A stretch of DNA of 64,000 nucleotides, from contig CANMSN010000001.1 of NCBI GenBank assembly GCA_947500585.1, positions 604,765-668,764 on the forward strand. The letters run 5' to 3'. Below, piece after piece: positions 55,414-63,830 of this stretch. Within the stretch, counting starts at the first letter, position 1; every line of letters begins with the position of its first letter. Below the pieces are notes generated by a model that was not told where the DNA came from, made no database searches, and was given only the letters and a program-made list of their open reading frames with translations. This DNA is from an uncultured Flavobacteriaceae bacterium (GTDB lineage: Bacteria > Bacteroidota > Bacteroidia > Flavobacteriales > Flavobacteriaceae). The position numbers were made by a program, and so were the translations under genes.

Positions 55414-56742
55414 TTAGTCATATTTCCTTTTTTGAAACCATCTATCGTTCAAAGATAAACTTAATTGGAAATTTATGAAATTCTCTTGTACTAAATCACT
55501 GTTTGTTGTTCCACGTTTTCCAATCTCAAAACCTAAATTAGCATTTGATATGGCATTCCCAACTGGTAAACCTATACCAAAAGATATGCCAAACTCATTA
55601 ATTGACTCTCTTACATTTGTAATTGGATCAATAAATACCAAGCCTGTCTTCTCATATTTAACACCTGCCCTAAAAACCGCTCGTTTAAAATAGCTAGAAA
55701 AAGAGTTGTATTGCGGAATATAAAAACCTCCTAGAGAAAACCTTGTAGCGTCTTCATATAAAGTTGTACTACTGCTATATAATACATTAGAGAAATTACT
55801 TGTTTTTTGCGACTCATACTCTACACCTGCAAACCATTTTCTGGGTTGTCCTATACCAGCACCAATTGAAAATTTAGATGGTAAAACTAAATCTGTTTCT
55901 TCTAAACCTAAAGCTGCTAAATCTGTCTGTATGGTGCTTACTACAAATTCTTGACCAACAGTTGTTGAACTAGCTGAAACTGTAGAAAAGGATCTTTCGT
56001 TTTTTGAGACCAAATTGCTCTCTGGTGTAAAAGTAGCTCCCGTTACTAATTCTAACTTTTCATTTAACATAGCCTTATAAGACACACCTATATTAAAATT
56101 TAGCCCACTTAAATCAGACCTATTATTCTCTTGGGATTGGTATTGTGTTAAGAAACCATCGTTGTCATATAAAAACTCAATCGTACTATTTTGAATATTA
56201 CCGAAATTATAATGAGCGTCAACACCAATACTTAGTTCCTCTGTAATTTGATATCCTAAACCAAAAAATGCTTTATTAAGCCCACCTTGTCCATTAAATC
56301 TATTTAAAATATCACCCTCGCTGTCAACTGATTCTAATTTATAACCTACAGCGGTAAATGGCATTAAACCAAAACCAAAACCAAATTTACCTATAGGCAC
56401 TGATAATGCTAAATAATCAAATGTTGATGATGTGGCATTGTCGGTACTTCTATTACTTTTTAAATCTACACTAGAATGCGAACCTCCTACTGTAAATTTT
56501 ACTGGTCTGCTTTCCTTATTGTAAAATTCTAAATTATTTCCTGCATAACCTGCTGGATTTCGTAAATTCATATGAATACTATCCGTATAAATACTTAAAC
56601 CTCCCATGCTTCTGTTTTCAACAGTTCCTTTAAATTTTAAACTACCAATTCCATAAAAAGAATATGGTGAAGCGGTACCCTCTTGGGCGTAACATTGAAT
56701 TGTGAAAAAAGTAATAAAAACTATTACAAGTTTTTTTATCAT
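55414..56742 (-). CDS. Outer-membrane beta-barrel protein of unknown function
   Basis: This 442-residue protein has a signal peptide (MIKKLVIVFITFFTIQCYAQ). The conserved opening SPYSFYGIGSLKFKGTVENRSMGGLSIY and NLRNPAGYAG recall FadL- or PorV-like barrels of Bacteroidota. The rest alternates short amphipathic strands and ends in an aromatic residue near RWFQKRKYD. It overlaps coaX by 4 bp. The substrate, if it is a channel, is unknown. Confidence 0.78.
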   Translation of the reverse strand: MIKKLVIVFITFFTIQCYAQEGTASPYSFYGIGSLKFKGTVENRSMGGLSIYTDSIHMNLRNPAGYAGNNLEFYNKESRPVKFTVGGSHSSVDLKSNRSTDNATSSTFDYLALSVPIGKFGFGFGLMPFTAVGYKLESVDSEGDILNRFNGQGGLNKAFFGLGYQITEELSIGVDAHYNFGNIQNSTIEFLYDNDGFLTQYQSQENNRSDLSGLNFNIGVSYKAMLNEKLELVTGATFTPESNLVSKNERSFSTVSASSTTVGQEFVVSTIQTDLAALGLEETDLVLPSKFSIGAGIGQPRKWFAGVEYESQKTSNFSNVLYSSSTTLYEDATRFSLGGFYIPQYNSFSSYFKRAVFRAGVKYEKTGLVFIDPITNVRESINEFGISFGIGLPVGNAISNANLGFEIGKRGTTNSDLVQENFINFQLSLSLNDRWFQKRKYD

Positions 56743-57470
56743 GAGTTTGAATTAAATTGCAAAATATAATTTAGTCCCTCTAAAAGAAAATTAGAGTTGG
56801 CAAATATGCTACTTTTTAATTGTTTAGACAAGAAATTAGCATCACCGCCTGTTAAAATAACTGTTAAATCTGGATATATTTGTTTATATTCTTGAATAAC
56901 CCCATCTATTTCCTTTAAAATGCCATTAACTATTCCCGAATGTATAGACTCTTCAGTCGAGTTTCCTATAATATTGTTAGGCATTTCTGTAATTAATAAC
57001 GGCAAGTTTGCGGTTAAATTATTTAACGATTTATAACGCGTTCTTAAACCTGGCGAAATAGCACCTCCTAAATACTCGTTTTCTGTATTAACAAAATCGT
57101 AAGTTATGCATGTACCTGCATCAATGATTAATACATTAGCCTTTGGGTATTGATTAACTGAAGCGGAAACTAATGCAATTCTATCTACACCAAGTGTTTT
57201 AGGTGTTTTATAAAGGTTTAAATAAGGTAACTTCGTTTTTGAATCTAGAACCAATAAGTTAAAAGATTTATCTATAATTTTAATATCTTTTTCATTTAAC
57301 TTTCCTACAGATGAGATAATAGCATTTTTAATTGAATTGTACTTATTACTTATTAGCTTAATACCTTCTAATATATCCTTGATAAGCACTACTTCTCTAT
57401 GTATCAATTCACTGTCTTCAAAAACAGCAAGCTTTACATAAGAATTACCAACATCTATAATTAAATTCAT
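56739..57470 (-). CDS. coaX: Type III pantothenate kinase
   Basis: This 243-residue kinase of the acetate/sugar-kinase fold catalyses the first step of coenzyme A synthesis. Motifs are DVGNSYVKLAVFE (phosphate loop), TLGVDRIALVSAS, VLIIDAGTCITYDFV and GGAISPGLRTRYKSL. The first gene of a minus-strand series, its stop overlaps the barrel gene's start (ATGA). Confidence 0.95.
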   Translation of the reverse strand: MNLIIDVGNSYVKLAVFEDSELIHREVVLIKDILEGIKLISNKYNSIKNAIISSVGKLNEKDIKIIDKSFNLLVLDSKTKLPYLNLYKTPKTLGVDRIALVSASVNQYPKANVLIIDAGTCITYDFVNTENEYLGGAISPGLRTRYKSLNNLTANLPLLITEMPNNIIGNSTEESIHSGIVNGILKEIDGVIQEYKQIYPDLTVILTGGDANFLSKQLKSSIFANSNFLLEGLNYILQFNSNS

Positions 57471-57605
57471 ACTTTTTCTCCAAAGGTTGTAAATTTATAA
57501 AACCAGAAATAATATACATCTTATTTAACATATTTTGTTAACAAACCACTGCGTTAAAGTCTGTTAAAAAAAAGTGAAGCTAAATATTATTTTTTCTGAT
57601 TTATT

Positions 57606-57636
57606 TTGGCGAATAACAAAAATGAGTATATATTTG
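57606..57636 (+). promoter_or_regulatory. Promoter of tRNA-Phe
   Basis: TTG at 57606-57608, 20-nt spacer and TATATTTG at 57629-57636 match the flavobacterial consensus fully, 15 bp before the tRNA. Confidence 0.65.
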
Positions 57637-57651
57637 CAACCGCTTTGGCGA

Positions 57652-57724
57652 GGTACCTTAGCTCAGTTGGTAGAGCAAAGGACTGAAAATCCTTGTGTCC
57701 CTGGTTCGATTCCTGGAGGTACCA
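57652..57724 (+). tRNA. tRNA-Phe (GAA)
   Basis: This 73-nt cloverleaf has acceptor stem GGTACCT/AGGTACC, a D-arm with AGCTCAGTTGGTAGAGC, anticodon loop CTGAAAA with anticodon GAA, and a T-arm with GGTTCGATTCC. The discriminator base is A and the CCA end is not encoded. Confidence 0.98.
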
Positions 57725-57737
57725 CTTTAAAAGTTTA

Positions 57738-57767
57738 CAAGCCCTTGATTTTTCAAGGGTTTTTTTA
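57738..57767 (+). terminator. Terminator after tRNA-Phe
   Basis: A 7-bp stem CCCTTGA/TCAAGGG with loop TTTT is followed by seven T. Confidence 0.88.
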
Positions 57768-57807
57768 TTAGTTAACTTTTTTAAATATTAAGCACCTGAA
57801 AAAAAAA

Positions 57808-58866
57808 CTACCCTCTAGATCGTATTTCTCGCTTCATAAAAATTACATACGAGAATAAAAAACACAATAAAGTCAATGCCAATAAACCTGTAACTTGTGG
57901 CCAAACGAGTAATAAACTTTGTCCTATTGACAAGGTACTTGGAATGGCACCATGCATCTGCTCCATAGTCAACGGACCTAAACTGCGTACCGATGGCACT
58001 AAAAGCGCAGAGGTAATTTCATTAAACAATTCATTTGGCATTATTTGAACCAAATAAAACTTTAACTTTTGATAGATAAAGATCTTACTTTGTGAAGCAA
58101 ATTTTGAGGGTTCAAAACCTTTAATTATTACATTCACAATTAATGGATAAAAAATTGTAAAAAACAACCATACGGCCAAACCCAATAACGCAGAGGTAGC
58201 AGGTTGTTTAAAACGAATAGAAAACATAATAGACAAGTTTAACCAAAAGGAAACATACACAATACTTAATACGGTATATATAATAATACGCATAAACTCT
58301 TCTGCCGTAGGAGGTATCCCCAAGGCTACTAAACCTGCTCCTAAAACCAAAAAGCTTAATGTAAAAAGCATGACACTTATTACAATTATTCCTGCTAAAA
58401 ATTTAGCATTAATAATATAATCTCTTGGAATTGGTTGCGCCATAATACGACTTAATGTGCCTTTATTTTGTTCAGAACTAATAGCATCAAATCCTAAACT
58501 TATACCAAAAAGTGGTCCTAAAAACCCCACAAACACAAAAAACGAAGGCAGCGTTCCATCCGATTTTGTAAACAAATTCAAAAAAAAGAAAGTGCTTTCT
58601 GAATTATTTTCTGCTAGTGTTTTAGCACTATCAGAAAGCGTTGAAAACAATGTTCCTAAACAGGCTAATGCAATAATGGTAAATAGAATAATGAAGCGCC
58701 AATTTCTTATATGATCCGTAATTTCCTTTTCTACCATGACTTGAAAAGAAGCTAAGGACACATTAGAACCATTATCAGATTCACTTCTTCTAAAAAAATC
58801 AATTGATTCTAAGAATTTTATTTTAGATAACTTTGAAAAGCCTATTTTAAATGTTTTAGTATTCAT
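57808..58866 (-). CDS. ABC-2 type transporter permease
   Basis: This 352-residue permease has a cytoplasmic N-terminus of about 55 residues and about six membrane helices. It shows ABC-2 features such as FVGFLGPLFGISLGFDAISSEQNKGTLSRIMAQPIPRDYIINAKFLAG. The large extracytoplasmic loop between the last helices holds a LysPheAlaSer-rich stretch and RSLGPLTMEQMHG. The gene overlaps the ATPase gene by 4 bp and is the last of three. It would work with that ATPase; export is the likely direction. The cargo is unknown. Confidence 0.9.
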   Translation of the reverse strand: MNTKTFKIGFSKLSKIKFLESIDFFRRSESDNGSNVSLASFQVMVEKEITDHIRNWRFIILFTIIALACLGTLFSTLSDSAKTLAENNSESTFFFLNLFTKSDGTLPSFFVFVGFLGPLFGISLGFDAISSEQNKGTLSRIMAQPIPRDYIINAKFLAGIIVISVMLFTLSFLVLGAGLVALGIPPTAEEFMRIIIYTVLSIVYVSFWLNLSIMFSIRFKQPATSALLGLAVWLFFTIFYPLIVNVIIKGFEPSKFASQSKIFIYQKLKFYLVQIMPNELFNEITSALLVPSVRSLGPLTMEQMHGAIPSTLSIGQSLLLVWPQVTGLLALTLLCFLFSYVIFMKREIRSRG

Positions 58867-59825
58867 ATTGCTTTTTCTTCTTGAAAATATTGATGGTAAA
58901 TATCATCCAGTCCATATCCTTTTTTAGTTAAATAACTAAGACCATATCCTGAATTCACAATAAGTTTAGATAATTCATCAGAAACATCTTGTTTCGATTC
59001 TATCGAAAAACAATTATTATTTAATGTCACTTTTGCAACACTTTCTATTTGATTTATTTTTTTTGTGAGATCTTTTAAATTATCATTTAAACTTGTCTTA
59101 TTGTTTGTAATTCCTACTTGAGTAGTGAACGTATTTTTAGTAAACAATTGCTCTGCTAAATCACTAATTTTACCCTCTGCTAACAACTTCCCTTTTACAA
59201 ATATCCCAACGCGGTCGCATACCTGTTGTATTTGATGTAAATGATGAGACGAAAAGAGAACGGTAATTCCTTTCTTTCTACTTAGCCGAACAATAAGCTG
59301 AAGAAACTTCCTTACACCTTCGGGGTCAAGCCCTAAGGTAGGCTCATCTAGTATAATTACCTCTGGTTCTTTTATTAACACATCTGCAAGACCTAACCGT
59401 TGACGCATGCCTCTAGAATAACTTCCAACCTTCTTATCTTTTGCATCTAACAAACCTACCTCCTCAAGTATACCTAAAGCATTTTTTTGTGCTTTTTTGA
59501 TGGGGATATTGTTTAAACGTGCTATGTACATTAAATTCTGAAAACCCGAATAATCATTATAAAAACCTACATCTTCAGGCAAGTACCCAACTTTACTTTT
59601 AACTTCAAGTGGGTTTCTTGTAGCATCTATACCACACACTTTAACCTCTCCAGAATCTACTTCAGTCAGACCAAGAAGCATTAAAATAGTTGTTGATTTA
59701 CCTGCCCCATTAGGCCCCAGCAACCCAAAAATTTCACCTTTTCCGATTGAGAGTGTCAAATCATCTACAGCTAGATGAGTTCCGTATTTTTTAGTTAAGC
59801 CAGATACTTCTATACATGTTTCCAT
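58863..59825 (-). CDS. ABC transporter ATP-binding protein
   Basis: This 320-residue ATPase has Walker A GPNGAGKS (37-44), signature YSRGMRQ (136-142), Walker B VIILDEPTLGLD (about 156-167) and the switch His in SSHHLHQIQQVCDR. The C-terminal third (about 235-320) is an extension typical of ABC-2 export ATPases. It lies 2 bp after the NEW3 protein gene and overlaps the permease gene. Confidence 0.95.
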   Translation of the reverse strand: METCIEVSGLTKKYGTHLAVDDLTLSIGKGEIFGLLGPNGAGKSTTILMLLGLTEVDSGEVKVCGIDATRNPLEVKSKVGYLPEDVGFYNDYSGFQNLMYIARLNNIPIKKAQKNALGILEEVGLLDAKDKKVGSYSRGMRQRLGLADVLIKEPEVIILDEPTLGLDPEGVRKFLQLIVRLSRKKGITVLFSSHHLHQIQQVCDRVGIFVKGKLLAEGKISDLAEQLFTKNTFTTQVGITNNKTSLNDNLKDLTKKINQIESVAKVTLNNNCFSIESKQDVSDELSKLIVNSGYGLSYLTKKGYGLDDIYHQYFQEEKAI

Positions 59826-59827
59826 AA

Positions 59828-60976
59828 CTATCTTCTACCATACTTTTTAAATAAGTAATACATGGCGCCTAATGTTCCAACAATTATAAAAATACCTAGC
59901 CAGCCCCATAATAAAGGTGTTTTTACCAATATTCTTAGAGATGCAGTTGAAGATATTTCTGGTGTTTTAGCTGTGATTTTTGATACATAATCTCCTGGAA
60001 TTGCCTTGTCATCTGCCTTTACAGTTGCATATACCTGTGCACTAGCACCAGCATCTAGTGATGGTATAGTATCTGGTTTCATTGAGATTTCCCAATTTTT
60101 AGGTTTAGACGTATTAAAAGTAACATTACTTAACCTGCTAGATCCTGAATTCTTTACTAATAATTCTATTTGCTTTTCTCGACCAGATGTTATACTAGAA
60201 CTTAATAATCCAGTAGGTGTTGTTAATTCTATATCATAAGATCCTTTTATAACCACTTCGAGTTCTAAATTAGCAGAACTATATTTATTAGTAGCTTGTA
60301 CTGGTATTTTATAAGATCCTGATTTTATTCCAAAAGGCGGGGTCACTTCAATAGAAATATTGGTTGTTTTTCCAGGTTCTATCTCAACTGCTGTTGCTTG
60401 TCTGCTATTGGGCTTAAAAACTACATTCCAGCCCCTAGAAACTCTAGCAAGCAATGAATACACTTGTTTTTCTCCAGTATGATTCTTTAATTTTGTAGAA
60501 AAATTAAAATTCGACTTGGAGTGTCCTTCCATATTAATTTGATCGGAAGTAAATTCAGTTTTAAAAGTTCCTTGTTCGGACACATCTATTATTATAGGAA
60601 GTACATCATGATTTTTAGCAATAACTTTAATTTTATAAGTTCCCTTATCAACTTTTGAAGGCACATTAATAGTTAAAGAGATTGTTTTTTTCTCCCCAGG
60701 AAGTACCGATATTTGATTAATACTATATCCGCCCGCTTTTAAAGAGGAAGTCCAATCTTTAGGTAATCCTAACAAAGAAATATCAACATTTTTTAATTGG
60801 CTTCCATAATTTTTAACTTCAATGGTATAGTCAATAGACTCTCCAGGAGGAACAGAAATATTTGTATATGGTGTATATAAAATGATTCCGTTGCCAGCCT
60901 TAACAGAAAAACTACTAAACAATATAAAAGCTAATGAAAATAAAAAAGTGCTTATTAAAGATTTATTGGTTGTCAT
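59828..60976 (-). CDS. Membrane-anchored NEW3/alpha-galactosidase-like beta-domain protein
   Basis: This 382-residue protein has a signal peptide (about 1-27) and three to four Ig-like NEW3 domains (for example VPPGESIDYTIEVKNYGSQLKNVDISLLGLPKDW; SYKIPVQATNKYSS; LLVKNSGSSRLSNVTFNTSKPKNW). A C-terminal membrane helix ends in a short basic tail (KKYGRR). It is the first gene of the three-gene ABC unit and probably acts as the extracytoplasmic partner of the transporter. Similar gene trios occur in other bacteria; the cargo is not known. Confidence 0.85.
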   Translation of the reverse strand: MTTNKSLISTFLFSLAFILFSSFSVKAGNGIILYTPYTNISVPPGESIDYTIEVKNYGSQLKNVDISLLGLPKDWTSSLKAGGYSINQISVLPGEKKTISLTINVPSKVDKGTYKIKVIAKNHDVLPIIIDVSEQGTFKTEFTSDQINMEGHSKSNFNFSTKLKNHTGEKQVYSLLARVSRGWNVVFKPNSRQATAVEIEPGKTTNISIEVTPPFGIKSGSYKIPVQATNKYSSANLELEVVIKGSYDIELTTPTGLLSSSITSGREKQIELLVKNSGSSRLSNVTFNTSKPKNWEISMKPDTIPSLDAGASAQVYATVKADDKAIPGDYVSKITAKTPEISSTASLRILVKTPLLWGWLGIFIIVGTLGAMYYLFKKYGRR

Positions 60977-61273
60977 AAAAACTATTTTATAATTATTAAA
61001 TAAATTTGAAGAAATTGTCGTGGTTAAAATATTATACTTGGCTACTTTTTAATAAACTTATTTTGAAAAATCGCCCTGATTTCTATTCGTATATTCATGT
61101 TTGATACATCATTTATAATTTGGTTAAACATTAATTTAAAGTTCATTAAAATATGTTTTATCCCTTATACAGTATGATATCATTGTTCTATAGAGTCTAT
61201 TTTCTGCACTGATAGGTAGGCTAAAACATAGTAGAATTTACCGAAGCTTTACATTTAACTTTTCTGTGATATT
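60977..61273. other. Intergenic region with no gene seen
   Basis: About 300 bp of AT-rich sequence separates the ABC operon from the next minus-strand gene. I found no ORF, tRNA, strong hairpin or TAnnTTTG box that I would trust. It should contain the ABC operon promoter. Confidence 0.5.
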
Positions 61274-61705
61274 CTATGAAGCTTCGGAAAGTTTAAACAT
61301 AGCATTTGCCTTATTATTTTTAGTAAGATGAATTTGTAAAGTATTGTTGTCAAATTGAGTTGAGTTTATAAATTGATATTGTTTATCAGGTAGGAGGATA
61401 TCAAAATCTATATACTTTTCATCAATTATAAACTCAGACGATTTACTTCTAAAATTGAAAGTGTTTTTAGGTTGTTTTATTTTTAAAATGAGCCTACCGT
61501 TTTGAACGGTTATTCTATAATTTCCTCTTTTAAGAAAATTGGCTGAAACAAGAATATGAACACCCGTTCCATCTAAATCCATTTGGAATTTTTTAAATTT
61601 CAATGGAGGAAAAGCATTATTTTTAATCTGGTTATTTTCTCTTTTAATTTTGTTTATTGATTCCATAACTATTTTTTTAAATTGTACTTCAATATTGGTA
61701 AGCAT
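61274..61705 (-). CDS. Possible Hsp20-like-fold protein
   Basis: The protein has 143 residues from the ATG at 61705, or 130 from the ATG at 61666. The C-terminal half has strand pairs resembling alpha-crystallin proteins: NYRITVQNGRLILKIKQPK, then a closing FDNNTLQIHLTK that recalls the NGVLxIxLPK end of Hsp20 domains. The N-terminus is Lys- and Asn-rich. The likeness is weak and no family is certain. It stands alone between the ABC operon and a small ORF. Confidence 0.5.
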   Translation of the reverse strand: MLTNIEVQFKKIVMESINKIKRENNQIKNNAFPPLKFKKFQMDLDGTGVHILVSANFLKRGNYRITVQNGRLILKIKQPKNTFNFRSKSSEFIIDEKYIDFDILLPDKQYQFINSTQFDNNTLQIHLTKNNKANAMFKLSEAS

Positions 61706-61796
61706 TCGTATAAAGAAACAGAACGAAAAATGATAATTGTACTAAAAATAAAGATTAATAGAAGAGTAACTCAATCAATACTCTTCTGTTATGTGC

Positions 61797-62000
61797 TTAT
61801 CTGTAAAACTTAAATTCAAAAAGTTTAATTCCTAAAAGAAGAATAGGAAAAATTAATCGAAATAACTTTTGGACAAATTGAAATTCCGACGTAAGCCCGC
61901 TTACTATAATACTATTTGGCAGTAATTTGTTTGCCAATCTTCCAATAGACCAAACTGAAAACGCGGGCGAAAAGCTGTTTTCTCGTTTAATAGATTGCAT
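61797..62000 (-). CDS. Small ORF with one membrane-like segment
   Basis: This 67-residue ORF begins MQSIKRENSFSPAFSVWSIGRL and ends in a hydrophobic segment (FRLIFPILLLGIKLFEFKFY). It lies upstream of the Hsp20-like gene on the same strand. The Asn-Ser-Phe-Ser-Pro-type start looks protein-like, but there is no motif to confirm it. It could be a real small membrane-associated protein or a chance frame. Confidence 0.35.
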   Translation of the reverse strand: MQSIKRENSFSPAFSVWSIGRLANKLLPNSIIVSGLTSEFQFVQKLFRLIFPILLLGIKLFEFKFYR

Positions 62001-62035
62001 ATTATTATTTCAAATTTTGTTAAAAATAAAAAAAA

Positions 62036-62128
62036 CATAAAAAGGGCAAAAGTTAAAAAAAGTTAAAATTTTAGTTTTGAACTGATATTACAATCATACT
62101 AATAAGCTTAAACTTTAACACACTTTAG
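62036..62128. repeat. 93-bp direct repeat, left copy, flanking the IS
   Basis: It begins CATAAAAAGGGC and ends CACACTTTAG. It matches the right copy at 88 of 93 positions; the first 57 bases are identical and all five differences lie in the last 35. Confidence 0.9.
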
Positions 62129-62162
62129 GAATCATTCCTAAAAGTTGTGGGTGTATATGTAA

Positions 62163-62555
62163 GAGTACGATATTTGTTTAAAAAAAGATATTGTATTGGA
62201 TCCTTATATTGATTTACTTAAAATTCTATTACCAGAAGTACTAATTACCCATTTTGATATTACAAAACATAGTAAATAAGCTGATGTGCTCCATCTTTAC
62301 TTTGAGGAGAAGATCAAGACTCCAAAAGAAATGTCTTCCCAGATAGTTATTTCGCACGGTTTTCATAAAGAAATAACTATTCAAGATTTCCCTATTAGAG
62401 GAAAGAAAGTTTTTCTACATATAAAACGTCGTCGTTGGTTAAATAAGAACACCAATGTTGTACAGCATAGAGACTGGAACTTAGTAGCACAGGGAACTCG
62501 AATGACCGTCGAGTTTGCTGCTTTTTTAAAAGTACTTGATCACTACCAAAGCTAA
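62163..62555 (+). pseudogene. ISAon1-family N-terminal region protein, interrupted
   Basis: The frame reads EYDICLKKDIVLDPYIDLLKILLPEVLITHFDIT, then HSK, then a TAA at 62277-62279, then ADVLHLYFEEKIKTPKE and EITIQDFPIRGKKVFLHIKRRRWLN, typical of this protein. The stop probably replaces a CAA codon. An in-frame ATG at 62157 is followed at once by TAA, so the start is also lost or lies at a later TTG. Confidence 0.75.
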
Positions 62556-63523
62556 TGACTGCCACACAATTGGTGGTTTTTATGGGGTTGATGGTAAAAA
62601 ATTACAACGTCAGTATCGTGATTATTTAAGTGAATTTAAACAATGGAAAGACAAACCACATGCTAAAGAATGGTTAGTGTTTCCACAAAATATAGGCAAG
62701 CGTTTATCTATTGATGAAACTGCGCTCTCCAAAGGAGAACTCTATACTATTGTTACCAACAAAAGCGCCAAAGGAAAGAAAGGAGCTATTGTTGCTATTA
62801 TGGCAGGAACTAAAGTTGAACCTATTATTGAGCAACTTCTCAAAATACCGTACTCTAAAAGAAGTAAGGTCAAAGAAATCACATTGGATATGGCTAATTC
62901 CATGAAGGTCATTGTTAAAAAGTGTTTTCCTAAGGCAATTCAAGTAACCGATAGATTCCATGTCCAAAAACTAGCTTTAGAAGCCCTACAGGATATTAGA
63001 ATAAAGCATCGGTGGGAAGCAATAGATCAAGACAATGATCAGATTAAAGAGGCAAGAATCAAGCAAAAACAGTATCAACCTGAAATATTCAGTAATGGAG
63101 ATTACTAGAAAACAATTATTAGCTAGAAGCAGATACTTACTCTACAAAGCTCCAAACAACTGGACAGAAAATCAATATATAAGATCTAAAATATTATTTG
63201 ATCAATACCCAGATATTAAAATAGGGTATAATTTAGTGCAAGGTTTAAGAAATATATTTAACACAGCAACTTCTATAGAGACTGCTTATACCAAATTAGC
63301 ACATTGGTATAAAAATTTAGAGCAAACTGGGTTCAAAGCTTTTAACACCATTGCAAATACGATAACTCTAAACTACAGATCTATATTAAATTACTTTATA
63401 AACAGAAGCACAAATGCATCTGCAGAATCATTTAATGCAAAAATTAAAGCTTTTAGAGCTCAGTTTAGAGGTGTGAAAAATATAGAATTCTTCCTATTTA
63501 GATTAACTAGAATTTTTGCTTAA
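62536..63523 (+). pseudogene. ISAon1-family (ISL3) transposase with a frameshift
   Basis: The first part (to about 63102) carries the leading DDE residue in LSIDETALSKGELYT and the second in ITLDMANSMK. One extra T at 63102-63103 shifts the frame to an early TAG. The second part, in the next frame from ACT at 63104 on, reads TRKQLLARSRYLLYKAP and holds the final Glu in NASAESFNAKIKAFR. Removing one T restores a full transposase. The start overlaps the N-terminal protein by 20 bp. Confidence 0.85.
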
Positions 63524-63544
63524 ACACAACAATTTGTCTTGATC

Positions 63545-63637
63545 CATAAAAAGGGCAAAAGTTAAAAAAAGTTAAAATTTTAGTTTTGAACTGATATTAC
63601 AAACATACTAATTAGCCTAACTTTTAACACACTTTAG
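63545..63637. repeat. 93-bp direct repeat, right copy
   Basis: It matches the left copy at 88 of 93 positions. It lies between the IS and the rRNA terminator and begins exactly where the IS ends. Confidence 0.9.
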
Positions 63638-63680
63638 CTACCCCCTATCCAACAAAATAGCTTTGTGCAAAATTCAAAAC

Positions 63681-63716
63681 AAAAAAAGAGTCTAACTACA
63701 TAATGTAATTAGACTC
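63681..63716 (-). terminator. Terminator of the rRNA operon
   Basis: On the minus strand a long stem GAGTCTAATTACAT/ATGTAGTTAGACTC (one mismatch) is followed by seven T. It lies a few bases beyond the 5S rRNA 3' end. Confidence 0.9.
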
Positions 63717-63723
63717 TCTAAAA

Positions 63724-63830
63724 AAGGCAACGACCTACTCTCCCACAAATGCAGTACCATCGGCGCTAATGGGCTTAACTTCTCTGTTCGGAATGGTAAG
63801 AGGTGAGCCCCATCGCTATAACCACCTTAA
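63724..63830 (-). rRNA. rrf: 5S ribosomal RNA
   Basis: On the minus strand the sequence has GGTGGTTATAGCGATGGGG, ACCTCTTACCATTCCGAACA, GAAGTTAAGCCCATTAGCG and a closing GGGAGAGTAGGTCGTTGCC, the typical bacterial 5S. It is about 107 nt; the ends are judged from pairing of the terminal stem (AAGGTGG-type 5' end with GCCTT-type 3' end) and are good to a few bases. Confidence 0.96.

Larger units (their letters stand above)
62128..63545 (+). mobile_element. Defective ISAon1-type (ISL3-family) insertion sequence
   Basis: This element of about 1.4 kb has imperfect inverted ends (left GGAATCATTCCTAAAA then GTTGTG; right end, reversed, GGATCAAGACAAATT then GTTGTG). It encodes an N-terminal region protein and a DDE transposase in the usual overlapping order, both now interrupted. 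No 8-bp target duplication is seen: acacttta on the left and ataaaaag on the right. It sits exactly between two 93-bp direct repeats. Confidence 0.75.

Noticed and set aside
62704..62967. Antisense frame in the transposase
   Set aside because: Shadow of the transposase gene, which itself matches a known family.
62120..63553. 8-bp target duplication around the IS
   Set aside because: The flanking octamers acacttta and ataaaaag do not match.
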